From positions 30,321,501-30,385,500 of the forward strand of contig NC_084929.1 in the NCBI RefSeq assembly GCF_958298935.1: a stretch of DNA of 64,000 bases, read 5' to 3'. Below, in pieces: positions 1 through 13,004 of the stretch. The notes under the pieces were generated by a model. That model saw only the letters and a list, made by a program, of their open reading frames with translations. It had not been told where the DNA came from and did no database searches. Within the stretch, counting starts at the first letter, position 1. Every line of letters begins with the position of its first letter. Both the position numbers and the translations under genes were made by a program. The DNA is from Phragmites australis (lineage: Eukaryota > Streptophyta > Magnoliopsida > Poales > Poaceae).

Positions 1-1060
1 AGTGTCCATATGGAGAAGTTCTCCCAATCGTTCAATCATCACCAGATTAACTGGTGGGTGAGAGGCGGTAACCATCTTGCCATGCCGACAAGGAGCACAA
101 ACAAGATTCTTCTCAAACTTGAGCTTGGACAATCCTCGAATCAAGCCAAGAGCACTCAAACGCGAGAGCAAATCAAAACTTATGTGCCCTAGCCTCCTAT
201 ACCACATCCAAAGCTTAAATGAAGGTTGTGCAATTAAACACCGAGAAGAACCATAAAACTCAGAAAAATCGCCTCCAAAAACTCTCCGAACTCAAGAAAT
301 CTGACAAACCAAAGTGCTCGAGGAATCAAGAACTCAAGAAGCATTGCGCTTGAAGCGTACTTCCAAGTCCCCATCCAATAACTGAGATACAGAAAGCCAG
401 TTGTATTCCAAATGCTCATCCAAAGCCACATCTCTGAAAGTAAAACTCTCACTCATCTTTACCATACCTTTGGCCTTCACTCTTCCCTTTCTATTATCCC
501 CGAATGTGATGTACTCATACCGCTTCATCGGGGTGAGGCTGGAGAACCATGATGCATCTCAGGTCATATGGCGCGAGTAACCAAAGTCGATGAACCACTT
601 GTTCTTCAGGCCTCCACCTGCCACCTACACAAAGTGAGACAAGCTCGAGTACTCAGTGCTAGGGTAAGTCAGAAACTTCTTGGGAATCCAGCACCAAGTC
701 GCTCAAGAAGATGAAATGAAAGTAGGTGTATGTAAATCAGACCTAGTACGCTGGGGGTGAGTACCACGATGAGGAAATCGTGGGCCGCCAAAGCGCTGTG
801 ACTCAAATCCTCTGACACATAGACCAAAACCATATGAGTCGTGGTATGATCTACGCCGGGCACCGCTTCTAGAAGAGAACTGAAAAGTGTCAGAAACTCA
901 TGAGCGAGAGAGAGGAAAATGCTCATGTTCACCAAAAGAGGGGTGATACATGTCTCGATTGCTTCACTTCCACTCACGCCAGTCATCTCTTCTACGGTGA
1001 AAACAGAACTTAACTAGGTGACCCTCTCTCTGGCAGTAGGTGCACACATTGCGTCTCTTA
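1..1060 (-). pseudogene. copia protease and integrase N-terminus, broken
   Basis: Conceptual minus-strand translation from about 1055 shows a CCHC zinc knuckle (CTYCQREGHLVKFC). Next comes a protease-like stretch with WFIDFGYSRHMT near 560-600, where an active copy would have a D-S/T-G triad; here it reads D-F-G. Further on are a GDNRKG-type segment and the HHCC integrase finger (RLGHISFDLL followed by CAPCRHGK) close to base 60. Stops and frame changes interrupt it. This is the start of a pol polyprotein that continues outside the window. Confidence 0.75.
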
Positions 1061-1193
1061 GGAACTAGCTTGTTGGTGACTCTAGGTTCTATCACAGGAG
1101 CTTTCATCTTAGGCTAAAGAGCTCTCTTGGGTTGTATCTTTGGAAGCTCTCTCTTCTTAATTTTTGGTGTAGGATTTTTTTTTCTAGCACAAG

Positions 1194-2869
1194 CTATGTG
1201 GCATTGATATTGGATTTTTCAGACTCTAGGATAGTGGATGTGGTGAATACAATCTTACTTGGTCTATTGTAGGTCACTCTCTCAAAACCCAACCCTAAAG
1301 CTAACCTTGCCTTATCTGCACGCATCTTTGTTTTAGCCAAGATCAAATCCATTTTGCCCTTACCTTCTGAGTACTTCTCCACAAGAGAAAGGAGGTACTC
1401 ATTCTCAGCCATGAGCTTCTAAACTTGTCCTTTAACCTAGCTAAGTTTGTCCTTAAAGACGATGAAGGTGGAACAGTTTGGCTGCACATCCTTTGAACAT
1501 CGAACACTCTGCAATCTAGATACTAACTCCTTAATGCATTTATCTTTCATTTCAACATCCTTTGCAAGCAAAGGGAAATTTTTGCAAGCGCCTAAGAGAG
1601 TATATCTAGACTCCTCCTCAAGAATCTTCTTCTCAGCAGTCTCAAGCCGACTGACGACTTAGAGCATGCAAAGTCTAAAGCTCAGCAAACTCAGTCATGA
1701 CAACCACACAACCTTCACAATCCTCATCCTTAGCCCTAGACCTAAGAACCTCAAGCTTAGACAATGAATATTCTAGACTATACTTAAGTTCCTTAACGTC
1801 TCGAACTGCTTTCTTAAGTAATCTATCATGGCTAACCAGAGCATCATTCAATGTATCAACCTGAACAGAAAGTTGGTCGTAGGAAGATGATGCCTCAGAA
1901 GGATCAAGCCCGGGGTCGCTATCGTAGTCCTCCGCCATGAAGCAAAGGCTGGTGAAGTCCTTGTTTTTCTTCTTGTTCTTCACAGGCGGATCCTCCTCTT
2001 CTGATCTCTCATCCTCGCTTAAGGACATGTCGATGTTACTGAGCACCACCACAAAAGCTCGTGATGCTGCCTTGGTCGCCTTCTTGGCCATCTTGTCGTG
2101 GTTCTTGAAGAAGGGCTTCTTGATCTTCTTGTGCTTGTTATGGTCGTGGTTGCGGTCGTCCTTCTTCTGGAGATTGGGGCAGTCTGCTTTGAAATGAGTG
2201 GTGTCACTATACTCATAACAAGAACGAGAGCCACCTCTCCTCTGGTCTTGTTGGTTGTTGTAGAAGCGGGTGAACTTCTTCACGATCAATGCTAAATCTT
2301 CGTCATCAAGTGTATCTATCTGCTCTTCTGTGATAGAGACCAAGGAAAACAAAGCAAATCCACCAGGTGAAGGGTTAGTACAAGAAGAACCAACTCCTGC
2401 CTTACTGCCACTACTAGATCCTGAAACCAACACCTTGTTCTGTCAACAGGGGGTTTCCTAGACCTATCCTAGCCGCCTTGGCTATTTTCGTGGACTTTAG
2501 CTTACTGAAGAGTTAATCACAAGATATTGTATCATAACTGGATGACTCCTCAATGCTAGAGATCTTTACTTCCCAAATGCTACGGTCAAGAGTATAGAGA
2601 AGCTTGATCGCTTTCTCATGATCAGAATAAGGCAAAACCCCATTGGATCTAAGATAGCTAACAATTCCATCAAATCTTACAAACATAGCATCCAAAGACT
2701 CTCCGGGACCTTGCACAAACATTTGATATTCCCGATTGTATGTGCTTTGACGCATAGCCTTGATTTGGTTAGTGCCCTCATGAAAGACACTAAGAATGGA
2801 CCAAATCTCTCTAGCAATACGGAGGTGCTGAACTCTATCAAACTCATTACGACTTAGACTGGTCAACAA
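1194..2869 (-). pseudogene. copia gag (UBN2-type) with zinc knuckle, broken
   Basis: The segment 2513-2869 carries the gag core (LRIAREIWSILSVFHEG and YNREYQMFVQGPGESLDAMF), which matches the UBN2/gag-polypeptide family of copia elements. The segment 1675-2433 contains a degenerate zinc knuckle (CYEYSDTTHFKADCPN) and an acidic, lysine-rich spacer. The segment 1194-1412 (ENEYLLSLVEKYSEGKGKMD) is the C-terminal gag spacer typical of long grass copia gags. Gag packages the element RNA into virus-like particles. Stops separate the segments, so no continuous protein can be made. Confidence 0.8.
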
Positions 2870-3114
2870 TATATTTCTAGCCTTGTTGTTGGTTTCATAT
2901 TGTTTAATCTGGGCCTGAGAAGTGTGAGCGATAGAAATTTCATAGTTGGAGTCTACAACCTCCTATATAGCACTTCCTTGGCTTAAGAGATAAGCCTGTA
3001 TGCGCACCTTCCAGTATGAAAAGTCACAACTTTCAAAGAACAAGATCTTCCCATGTCTCTCCATTGTCACATATGGATCACAAAGCCGGTTAAGGTCAAC
3101 AAGTGATCAAACTC

Positions 3115-3127
3115 GGCTATGATACCA
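3115..3127 (-). other. primer binding site (initiator tRNA-Met type)
   Basis: The minus strand reads TGGTATCATAGCC, one base off the usual plant copia primer site TGGTATCAGAGCC. It lies directly inside the LTR boundary. Confidence 0.8.
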
Positions 3128-3129
3128 AC

Positions 3130-5179
3130 AATAGGACCGAGAAAGATGACTAGATGGGGTGAATATGAACCTCACCAATTTCTTGGATGGTCTATCCTAA
3201 TCTTTTCACCCAACACACCTCAAATCAATAAGCGGAAGCAACAAAACTGAGAGAAATAAAACACAACAAAAATACCTAAAGAAAGCATGGCTCTCATGGA
3301 TGAATATGAACTCTAGGTTCCATAGAAATCAATTCCAAGAGTCATAGTCACAAAAAGCTTACAACTTGATATACATAGATTCGAAGATATAGGCACCGGG
3401 TAAAGAGAGTCTCAAAGTTGATAATCTAAAGGCAAGGGATGGTTTAAGACTAACTCATAGATGATTCTTATCCCTTTATCAACAAGAACAACTCCAACGC
3501 GATGGAAAAATTCAGCTCTTCAACAAAAACAAAAACGAAAATCACAACCGAAAATCGAAAGACTTGCAAACTTGCAAAGGAAGCTAATAGAGGGAAATTA
3601 TTAGGAGATGAACACAAGTACCAAAGGAAACATAAACTTCATTTCTTGTAGAGGAACGCCCTATTTTCGGGCTATTATCGAGTATTTTTGCATCCAAAAA
3701 GCTCTCACCTAACACAAAGGCTAAGCTCTCATATTCCTCTCCTCTAAAATCCAAGCAAACAATCTCAAATGGCTGGCTCAAGAGGGCTCAACTAGCCCTC
3801 CCCCTCTATTTATAGCCTAGTTTCCTTGATCCTTAAGTTTCCTAGATTGTTCCTAAAATGCTCCTCTTTTCCAATACACTCCTACCTACCACCGAGGGTA
3901 TTTCTGTCCATATTTTTCCTCATCCATCGAACTGCTGTGGCGCCTTCATGACTTAGCTTCGTCTCGACGCAAGCTTCATGATGATGTTATGTCTACTTCA
4001 CACTTCCCCACGATTTTGAGGCCAAACCGCGAAACCACCTCACATGCTTCTTAAAGCGTGAATCACCGCCACTTGCTTACACGTTAAGTAAGACACCCGA
4101 TGTCGATGCATGTATTCCATTTTGCTATCTCGACCGCCAGCAAGTCTCTCCCACTCCCGATCCCTCGGACCGCCGTGTCAGTTGCACCGGCATCCCTTTT
4201 GCTTGACTTTGTCAATAAGCCGTCTTCATCCACCATCTCATGCCTTGCTTGCCCTCCACATGTACAGCTTAGATCACCCTTGACTCCTCCCGGCCTCCTT
4301 GCTCGTCTGGCAGCAAGTACCCCGCTTAGCCCTGATCATCCCGCCGTCGACCATCAAGTTGCATCCATCACTTACACATGACAAGATAAGCACACACATT
4401 TCTCCAATTCTATCTCTAATTAGTCATAATAAAATTTTTTGTAGAAATGCTCATCTCAGAAAAATCGTGAACACAAGATGATCAGGTGTATACTCCTTCT
4501 GAACACCGGACCATCCGGTGTGTGTAATCCCATCTTCTATTGCATGAATGCAAAAGCTCTGGAAAACACTCCGGTGAAGCCTCCAGTGTACATAAACGCC
4601 CATCACCGAACCATCTGGTGTGTGCAATCATACCTGATGACCATTTTGCACCATCTCCTATAAAATGCTCCGGTGAAGCATCCGGTGTGCACACTGTCAG
4701 GCACTGGACCTTCTGGTGTGTACAAAGCTATTCCTCTGAATAATTGCTCCTCCTGAAAAATAGTCCGGTGCTCTCATCTGCTCATCACTGGACCATCTGG
4801 TGTTCAACTTCATTCTAACACCAAGAAACACATCTCCTGGAAAATGGTCTGTTGTACTCCTCACTTGAACACTAGACCATCCGGTGTACACTTCTATTTT
4901 TGCCTCTGACTTAACTTACTCTGATGTGAAAACCTTCTGAACACCGGACCATCTCGTGTGTTCACTTCACTAAACACCGGACCATCCGGTGAATGCTATT
5001 TTTCCTGACTCAGAGAAAAAATCGCCAATTCCATTTCTCTCTCCGACTTTAGTTAGTCACAATCAAAATCATGTATAAACAAGCTCATGCAAACCAAACT
5101 CAATTTAATTTAGAAATTGCCAATGACTCATTACATATAAACCAAAGTACATATCCACTTGGTTTCTCAAGTTTTGACA
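3130..5179 (-). mobile_element. 5' LTR of the minus-strand copia element
   Basis: The LTR starts next to the primer site. Its inner end reads (minus strand) TCACCCCATCTAGTC then CTCGGTCCTA. Its outer end is probably the TGTCAAAACTTG that ends at 5179, where the repeat unit described below begins; this edge is inferred. Between about 4490 and 5000 it holds some eight copies of a short palindrome-like motif, ACACCGGACCATCCGGTG and variants. No protein is encoded. Confidence 0.65.
4490..5005. repeat. array of short CCGGA-N-TCCGG palindromes in LTR
   Basis: About eight dispersed copies of CACCGGACCATCCGGTG and one- or two-base variants, spaced 40-90 bp apart, for example near 4498, 4604, 4786, 4868, 4942 and 4975. 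Confidence 0.85.
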
Positions 5180-6170
5180 TAAACGCGAAATTAGCAATCT
5201 AAATTATGTACTGGTCTTTATTAACGTTGAGAGCACAAAACAAGCCAGTCCTTTCACGGTCACCTATCCTGCAGGTGCAGGAGTAGAGTATTTGTCAAGT
5301 GGAAGTGGTGTAGCGATCACCAATCGAAAGACGCTGACCCACGTCCTCACAGAGGGATGGCAATTTTTGCCGTGGAAGTGGGGATCCACCCAGAAAGAGG
5401 CAGGGACGGGGCTAGTTTTCCCCCCACAGGGCTCACGAAGCGGGGCCCTGAATCCAGGGCAGGGCAGGGCTGGCCCCATGGGACTCTATGGGCCCCGAGT
5501 CTGCCGCTCGCCATGCCTACACGCCGCTCACCGTGCGCCGGGGCGCCACTCGCAGCTGCGCCGCTTGCCACTGCTCCTGCTTGCTGCTGTGCCTGCTCAC
5601 CGAGGGTCGAGGGCCCCTCCGGAGTTTGAAGATCCAACAGGACCAGAGATGGGATGAGTTTTTGCCCCGATACAGCTTTCGGAGTTAGGGCGGGGCTCCA
5701 CATTGCAGGGTCGGGGGCACCCCGGCCCTACCCTACTTGTTGCCATCTCTATCCTCAGAGCATGAGCTTCAAGATGCCAATATTATCTATTCAAGTGCCT
5801 ACTGCATACGTGTTGACCTCGTCCACTGGCAACACATGCAGCTGCATCAAGTCCTATGCGTCACCGCAGTGCCGTCAGCCATGTGACGCCAGAGCAAATG
5901 CTGTTTTGGATTGTGGACTGTACTCGCCATTGACCACATGGTTTCACACTACTTGGTGTGGGACGACAAATTAAGATGGCACTTGTAATTTTATAACCAC
6001 CCCTATACATACGCTTCGTGTTTTCCACTTTCCTTAATTTGGCATCCAACCATAGCTTTTTCAGAAATGGAAGGAATTTCCGATCTCTACATCGTGAGAT
6101 GTACACCGTCTAGTTATTATTTCATAACAATTGATGTAGAAATCAAACTACCTACTAGTTTTTTTTTAGA
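5180..6170. repeat. copy 1 of a duplicated promoter/exon unit (X1-Y1)
   Basis: The sequence from about 5180 to 6040, minus the MITE at 5353-5752, aligns end to end with 13905-14335. The next 120 bp (6043-6165, TTTTTCAGAAATGGAAGG onward) aligns with 13020-13100 and 14605-14680. On the minus strand it contains the same ATG-led short exon as the second copy, but a 1-bp loss after the fifth codon shifts the frame. It is therefore the more decayed copy. The source gene is not recognised. Confidence 0.75.
5353..5752. mobile_element. hAT-type MITE, 400 bp
   Basis: The insertion is visible because the paralogous copy near 14050 lacks it. Ends are AGGGATGGCAA and TTGCCATCTCTAT, a short terminal inverted repeat with one mismatch. 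Flanks are CCTCACAG (5345-5352) and CCTCAGAG (5753-5760), an 8-bp target duplication with one change. An 8-bp duplication and GGGATGGCAA ends are typical of hAT elements. The GC-rich interior encodes no transposase. Confidence 0.85.
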
Positions 6171-6870
6171 AAACTGGGTTGTATTTCACATGTATATATA
6201 AAGTATTACATTGCAGCTCTTACAAAGATAACCGTGAAAAAAAAAGTCACACCTAGGTGTTTGCAAGGATCTCCCGGTCGTCTTCATCATCGGTGAATGG
6301 AGAAACCACCTAATGAACCTCTGCCACACCAAAGATTGGCAAGAGGATCCGTCAAGCTTGTAGCTTGAAGCCGTAACTCATCTCGATGAAGATGTTTTGA
6401 AGCTTTTCATTGCCATAACGAGAAGCACATTGGACTCGACATGCTCTTGAAACGTTGAACGCCCAGGAACCTCTAGACGGCCACTGGCCATCTCATCACT
6501 GAGAGACATGGGATCAGATGCCCCAAGCATCGCGGTGACCCCGAGTCATAGGTAGACTAAACAACCCAAAAAGACAGCACCTCCACCCTCAGCTGCACCA
6601 AAGATGGAGTGCCAGACAATAGCTTTGGCACCGTCGGACTGAGAAGCGATGGTGCAAAGATAGCAACTTGCAGAAATAGGGGATGAAGAACATCCCACCC
6701 AAACGCAACATACACACATATACAAACCTCACACAGCAGGAGAAGCCATGGAGGAACAAAAGCACCAGTGGATCTTGCACAAAAATCCACCGAGACAACC
6801 TAAAAAACTAACCTAGCAACTAAACTACCAAGAAGAAAACTACTAACCACCAGGGGGCCGAGCCTATCAA
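6171..6870. other. unclassified repeat-like stretch, possibly a LINE 3' end in reverse
   Basis: It starts with a run of T (about 6161-6170) followed by GTATTTCACATG and GTATTACATTGCAGCTC, which resembles the reversed 3' tails of grass LINEs. The rest has no ORF I recognise. The assignment is weak. Confidence 0.25.
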
Positions 6871-7590
6871 GTCCCAAAAGTCCTAATTTAGGCATTAAGC
6901 ATGCATAAGCATCATGGCGTTTTGAAATCATATTTTAAGTAGTCAAAAACATTTTGAAAAACTATGTCTTTCGCTTATGCGCGTTTCCACCGGGTATATT
7001 TAAGTAGAAATGGTTTGAAGGTGGTTAGGAAGATCCCCAAACCCTTAGGAAGAAAGACGGGAAAAGACCCCACCTGGCAGTCCAACCGCGCCACCGTCGG
7101 TCTGACCGCCAGAGGTGTGCAGAACCCAATTTAGCCTCTGTTCCTGGGCGGTCTGACTGAGCTTCCTCGTGATCTGACCGCCAGTACTCAAATGCGCCAC
7201 ATAAGGCCATTGCCCAGCTCTATTCCGTCCACCCCCTCATTAGTTCTTCCCCACCGAGCAAGAGAAAGGGAGGGAGAAAGAGAAAAGAGAGAGGAGGAGA
7301 GGAGAGGAGAGGAGATTCCCACTCGAGCTCCCTAGAATTCGAAGATCAAGGAGGAGGTCATCCACGAGTCCCCGACGTCGTCCCCGAGCCATCCCCAAGC
7401 TTCCCCCTCACCGGAGCGCGTCCCAAGCCGGAAGAGAGAGAAGAGAGCTCTACCTTGACTACCACGATGGCCAGAGATCGACAGAGATGGATTCCCCGAG
7501 TCTACTGAAGTCTTCCACATGCTCCTCCCCGACATCTTCCCATCGGAGGGGCCACCCACGCCGTTTTACCCTTTCTGGCTGGTCGGAGCA
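6871..7590. mobile_element. probable LTR fragment of an unassigned retrotransposon
   Basis: Contains repeated GGTCTGACCGCC/GGCGGTCTGAC palindrome-like motifs (7095-7190), as in many grass LTRs, and a GA-rich leader (7260-7315). No coding capacity and no clear borders. Confidence 0.35.
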
Positions 7591-10139
7591 TGAAAGTGCA
7601 TCTAGCCCTTATGTATGGTTTTGGTAATTAATGACAATACCTATGGACTAACAATGGTGGTGAGTTTGTTAGTAGGTTGTTCCATAGGTAATGTATTGAG
7701 AGATATGCATGAGCTCTAGGTGAATGAGGAGATTGAAAATGCATCAAGATGAATGAGCTCTAGGTGATGCTCGGGTAAGTTATGGCAATGCCTATGGATT
7801 AACAATCATATTAAGAATTGCTATTAGGTTATTCCATAGGAGATGCATAAATGATGAAACATGGATTCTTTGAGAAATACCATGAGTTCAAATAATTGCA
7901 TCAAAAGTAATTGAGTTTTTAGTGATGCTTATAAGAATAAGAAGAAGCTCAATAAGATTAGCAATAAGCTTGAAGGCTAAGTTACTGGTGGAGATCAAGT
8001 AACTAAAGGTATAAATATTGTCATTTAGGTTTTATGGACTAACCCATGTGCTTTATGCTTAAGAGTGAGTTGGGGTTAGGATTCATAAGAAGGCATAAGT
8101 TGAATTGAAATCATATATGCCAAGAGTGAAGAACAAGAGTGGACTCCATATTTGATAAAATGAATTCCTTGAAGATGTCGAATACAAAGTGGTTTTCTAT
8201 GGCAAGACGGTGAAGGGCAAACAAGACTCGGCTGCGATGGACCATCCGTGGTGAAGGGCAAGCAAATGGCTTGGCGCCGAAGGACTAAGGCGGTGGTGAA
8301 GAGCGAGTGAAGGCTTTGCGCCGATGGACCGTGAAAGGCCATGGGAATCTATGGATGATTCACATCAATCACATGAGGAATCAAGAATAGATGGAGTGAA
8401 GATTTTATGAAAGTTGGCAACCCTCAAAGGTTTGAAAATAAGAAGCGGTACTTGAAAGTATTCAAAAGGCTCAAATTGGTTCAAATGTGTTTTATCTTTA
8501 AAATTGAGTCTAGGTATGCTGCACTATTAAGAGGGATGCAACATGAGCTAATTGTCGCATCTCAGTGCTCAAGAGTTCTCAACCAAACCCAATGTGAGAG
8601 TTTCCTTTTAGAAATCCCGGTGTGGAAAGTGTGGAAGTGTCTGAATTGGGTTTTAGAGTGCTTATAATTTGATCCTATTTGTTTTAGGTCATGAATTTAG
8701 TTGGGATGTGTAGCCCTCTGAATAAGCTTTCTATAGAGTCTAAAATCGTCGAAATCGGACTCCGGGATCAAAAGTTATCGCCGTTTTTCGGAGGTCAGCT
8801 GTGTTGTACTCGGAGACTCCGGTGAAGGCCGGATACTCCGGTACCTGGAGTGGCCGGAGACTCTGGTGAAGTCCGGATAATCCAATACCTGGAGTGGCCG
8901 GAGACTCCGGAAAGTCTCCGGGGCTGTTTTCTGTGTTAAGTGCCGACCGGAGACTCCGGTGTAGGCTGGATACTCCGGTAAAGTCCAGAAAAGAGCCTAA
9001 CGGCTAGTTCTGACACAATTCTGTGACCGTTCTGACGCCGTTTTGGATTTTAGGCCGGAGACTCCAGTGTTCACCGGATACTCCGGGGTAGGTGTGTCAG
9101 AACAGTAACGGCTAGTTGTTTGAAGTGGACTATTTATACCCCACTCACCCCATCCTTTGGGGTAGCTGTAAGGGGCACGAAAGAACACATTTCTAGAGCC
9201 AAAAGAACCTCTCCCACTCCATTCTAGTGTGTGATTTGAGAAGAAAAGTGAGTTGAGTTGAGAGATTGGAAGATTGAGTGTAAGTGAGCCAAATCCAATC
9301 TTGAGCACTTGAGTTCTTGGCAAGAAGTTCGTCGTCGTATTTGTTACTCTTGGAGGTGAAGCCTCCTAGGCGGCTAGGTGTCGCCGACGAGCACCCAAGA
9401 TTGTGGGTTGCCGCGGAAGTTTGTGAAGGGCTCGATTTCGCCTCCGCAAGGGAAGAAATCAAGAGTGGATCGAGGAAAGCGGTTGAAAGAGACCCGGCTC
9501 GTTGGAGCTTCCTCAACGGAGACGTAGGATTCACTGTGGTAAATCCGAACTTCGGGAAACAAATCTTTGTGTCTCCTCTCTTGTTTCATTACTTTTAAGT
9601 TCTTGCTCAAATCTTTGTGTATATTACTCGATCTACTTGTTTGTGTGTATTTGAGTGTAGGTTCTTTGTGAATCAACTTGGAATCATCTCCGGAAACACA
9701 CGACATCACTTGGTTTGAGCTAGAACTCTCTATCCATCATTTTTATTCAGTTTCGGGCTCAGTTCTATACAGAACCTGAAGAATTCGGACTTTACCGGAG
9801 TTTCCGGACCTGTACACACCGGAGTATCCGGGCTACACCGGATACTCTGGATAAATAGTGATTTTAGGCATCTAAACAGTGTTTTCAGCCTTTTTTAATT
9901 TAAGTTTTTATTGCATATCTCTTTGCTATAATTGAATATTTTTTGTCACCTTAGAATTGTAATTTCCACACTTATTTAGGGTGATTGTGCACTAGTTGAG
10001 CCTAGCATATTTAGGTTTTTCACTTGTGAAAAATCCGTTAATTTATATTCCTCTACAAGTTTAGCCCAACAGTAAAAGAGGATGAATTTTTGTAAAAATG
10101 CCTATTCACCCCCCTCTAAGTAACATCATTGTCCTTTCA
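7591..10139 (+). mobile_element. LTR of a second copia element, 2.55 kb
   Basis: Starts TGAAAGTGCATC and ends GTCCTTTCA, so the ends form the inverted pair TGAAAG/CTTTCA. A primer site follows two bases later. A TATA-like TATTTATA lies at 9131-9138. Arrays of CCGGAGACTCCGG and CCGGATACTCCGG occur at 8810-9090 and 9800-9850. A matching 3' LTR is not present downstream. Confidence 0.85.
8810..9095. repeat. array of CCGGA(GAC/TAC)TCCGG motifs
   Basis: Around ten copies or near-copies of GGAGACTCCGG and GGATACTCCGG, with a longer repeated block (ACCTGGAGTGGCCGGAGACTC) seen twice near 8850 and 8890. A smaller cluster recurs at 9800-9850. Confidence 0.85.
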
Positions 10140-10141
10140 AT

Positions 10142-10154
10142 TGGTATCAGAGCC
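10142..10154 (+). other. primer binding site
   Basis: TGGTATCAGAGCC, complementary to the initiator tRNA-Met 3' region, two bases after the LTR end. Confidence 0.9.
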
Positions 10155-10211
10155 AAGTCTCTTTTTTCGTGCTTTACCACCTAGAGAGTAAAGATATCGA
10201 CTAGTGGATTA

Positions 10212-12447
10212 GTGCACGTAGAGCCACTCCTTTTAGATAGTTCTAATTATTGTGATTGGGGTAATCGCATTTTTAATATCTTTAGGGCCATGGATCCTCA
10301 AATAGAGCGAGTTGTAGATGTAAGCATTTCTTCTCCGAATGATAAACTCATATCACCCGAAGAGGAAGAGAAATGCATACATCTCAATGCTCAAGCTACT
10401 AATGTCTTATTTGATGATTTGAGCATAGATGTTATTGAATCAATCTTACCGCTTGAAGACGCACATCTCATTTGGACTACTCTTAAAGAAAGATATGATA
10501 AGCCCAAATATGATGAAGAAGAACTTCTTCCAAAGACGTCATTTGTGGAATGCTCTACTTCATCATCACACCATAAAGAGCACCAAATGACTTTCTCTTT
10601 TGTCCAAGAGGATGTCACTCCGTCATCCACTTCACCAATATTTAACAACGAGCAAGGTAATGAAATGGTGAGTGTTGTAAGTGAGTGTTCAATCCCTCCT
10701 TTGGACTTTAACAACACTTGCAATAAAATTTCCATATCTAGTAATGTTGTTAAGCCTTGTATATCATCTAGTGCTAAAATATCTATTCATCAAGATGATA
10801 TGGTTCCTTGTTCTCATAACGATGCATCTATTTTCATTAGTACTTGTGAGACTAACTTTTTAAAGGAAATAGAAGTCTATGAGAGACAAAGTCTAGGTGG
10901 AGAAGCATCCACCTCTCCAAGATGATCATCCCCTCACATTGATTCTCCATTATGCCTTATGGTAAAAGATAAAAGGAAATCGGTAAGTGAGGTTAATAAT
11001 GCTAATGCTAGTTCTAGTGCTAGTGATAGTGATGAGCTTAGATTTGATCTTTTGAGTAAAAAGAATATATCTAAAATGATCAAGCTCATGACCACCATGG
11101 AAGGCTTAGAAGAAAGCCTTGAGAGGCAAGAGGAATTCCTCACTGAGAAAATTGAGAAAACTTAAAGCTTTAAATGTGAAATATGAAGAACTTCAAGAAT
11201 CCCATAGTTCTTTATCTAATCTTTATGGGGATCTTAAAGTTAAGCATATTTCCTTGAGTGATAAATTAGATGCTACGCCTCTAGTGGATTTAAAAAAATC
11301 ATGTCCTAATTGCAATTCTTTATCTAAGGATAAATCCACTATTTCTCCCATTGATGATGCTTGTGCTACTAACTCTAATTCTTATGTAGCATCTTTGAAG
11401 AAAGAAAATATTGAGCTAAAGGCTCAACTTGAAGAGCTCATTAGCACGCATGTGGCTTTGTAAGAAAATCATGATGAGCTTATGTGCTCTTATGAAAATC
11501 TTGTGGACTCACATGCTATGCTAGAAATAGCTCATGAGGTTGTGGTAACAACGGTAAAATCCTATAAACCTCATGTGTACATTAGCACACATTCTTTGCA
11601 TAATGTAGATTTAACATGTGCTAGTTCTAGCAATTCATTTAATGTCAATTCTATATCCAATGATGAATTGACTATTAATCTTTGTTGCTCTAAAGCTAAT
11701 ATTTTTCCTAGTGTTGCTTGTAATATTGATAGCAAAGGGAAAAGTGAGAAGCACAAAGATTATGGACTTGATACAAAATCCAACAAGAAGAACAAGTCCA
11801 ATAATGTCAAGATCAAGGGGCAAAATTAAAAGAAGATCAAGGCTCTCATCACTTGCTTCAAGCGCAAGAAGGAGGGTCACCATGTGAGAGATTGCTCCTT
11901 GAGGAAAGAAGAGAAGGACATGAGCAAGAACCAAGATAAGAAGATGGCTCATGTCAAGTGCTTTAAGTGCTCAAGTATGGGACACTATGCCTTTATGTAT
12001 TCCAACAAGATTGATGACAAGACCACACTTCCAAAGAAGAAAACAAGAAGAAGCAAGAGCAAGTGCTATGGATGCAATGAGAAGGGACATGAAATTGCAT
12101 CATATCACTACATGAAGAATAAAGGCCTTATGTCATCAAGGAAGAGGCTCACTGGCAAGAAAGTAAGCAAGAAACATGATGAGAAGGTATCTTGCAAGGA
12201 CATGCATCGCATTTGCTACACTTGCCGAACCAAGGGACATATTGGTAAGAATTGTCCTATTGGTAACATTCCTAAGCCTAACTCTTCAATTGATAATGAT
12301 TTATCGCTTAGGAAGGCTAAAAATGGAACTTGTGCTACTAAGGTGATTAGTTTATCATTTGCTAGTACAAAGGCTATTTGGGTGTCTAAGTCTCTTGTGA
12401 CTAACTTTAAAGGATCCAATATAGTTTGGGTACCACAAAGTGCTTAA
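10212..12447 (+). pseudogene. copia gag polyprotein, broken into several frames
   Basis: The first segment (10212-10925) has a gag N-terminus (LLLDSSNYCDWGNRI, then LIWTTLKERYDKP), the DUF4219/UBN2 type. Segments 10959-11165, 11119-11463 and 11482-11829 are acidic, coiled-coil-like gag spacers (KKENIELKAQLEELISTHVAL). Segment 11884-12447 has zinc-knuckle repeats: CFKCSSMGHYAFMYS (last cysteine lost), CYGCNEKGHEIASYH (degenerate) and CYTCRTKGHIGKNCP (complete CCHC). Stops at 10923, 11163, 11461 and 11827 and frame changes break it. Protease, integrase and reverse transcriptase are missing, so the element is truncated after gag. Confidence 0.8.
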
Positions 12448-13004
12448 TTTGCTAAATAGGTACTTAGAGGTGCATTGAAGACTTGGTTTGCTTGAGAGGA
12501 ACTATATTGTATATCTCATTTCAAGACTCTTTCAAATTGGGCTCTCTCATAATATTTAGAAAGAAGTGTCGAGAGTGTGGATTATTGTTTTATTTCAATC
12601 TTCAATGACATCTCAGTAACAAGAATCTAACTTGAGCTATCTAGCCACTTAACTTAGCATATGTGCAAATGTTCACAATTTTTCATGGTCGTGAGTACTT
12701 GAATGTGGCTAGGTAAAATTTGAGTAAAATTTATATTTTGTGTAATATGATACTTTTAACGGCTCTCTAGTAGAGTAAGATCTTGTTAATAATGTAGGTG
12801 ATGGATACTTTGTGATAGCTATGGAAGATGAACTTAATTTACATGATTTCATGGTTATAAGTTCATTCTTAGCACAAGTATTTCTATTATAAATTCCACG
12901 GTTTTGAGGAGCGTTTGGTGAAAGATTAGGAAAAACTATCCATTTCGCAAAGAAATTGTTAAGACGTCTATTCACCCTCTTCTAGTCGTCACTCTCGGTC
13001 CTAC
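12448..13004 (+). mobile_element. retroelement remnant ending in a copia LTR 3' end
   Basis: No ORF. The last 40 bp (TCTATTCACCCTCTTCTAG, then CTCTCGGTCCTACA) match the LTR end next to the primer site at 3130 better than the 10139 end. It is therefore the 3' tail of a SIRE-like LTR in plus orientation, joined to the truncated gag element. The 5' part of this LTR is absent. Confidence 0.5.

Larger units (their letters stand above)
1..5179 (-). mobile_element. Ty1/copia retrotransposon, SIRE/Maximus-like, minus strand, cut by window edge
   Basis: Read on the minus strand, the order is LTR (5179 to about 3130), primer binding site, gag, zinc knuckles, protease and the start of integrase. The rest lies beyond base 1. 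The gag-protease-integrase order before reverse transcriptase is the Ty1/copia order. The long LTR and the large gag with several spacer segments resemble the SIRE/Maximus group of grasses; this lineage call is from memory of such proteins. Many in-frame stops and frameshifts mean the copy is dead. Confidence 0.85.
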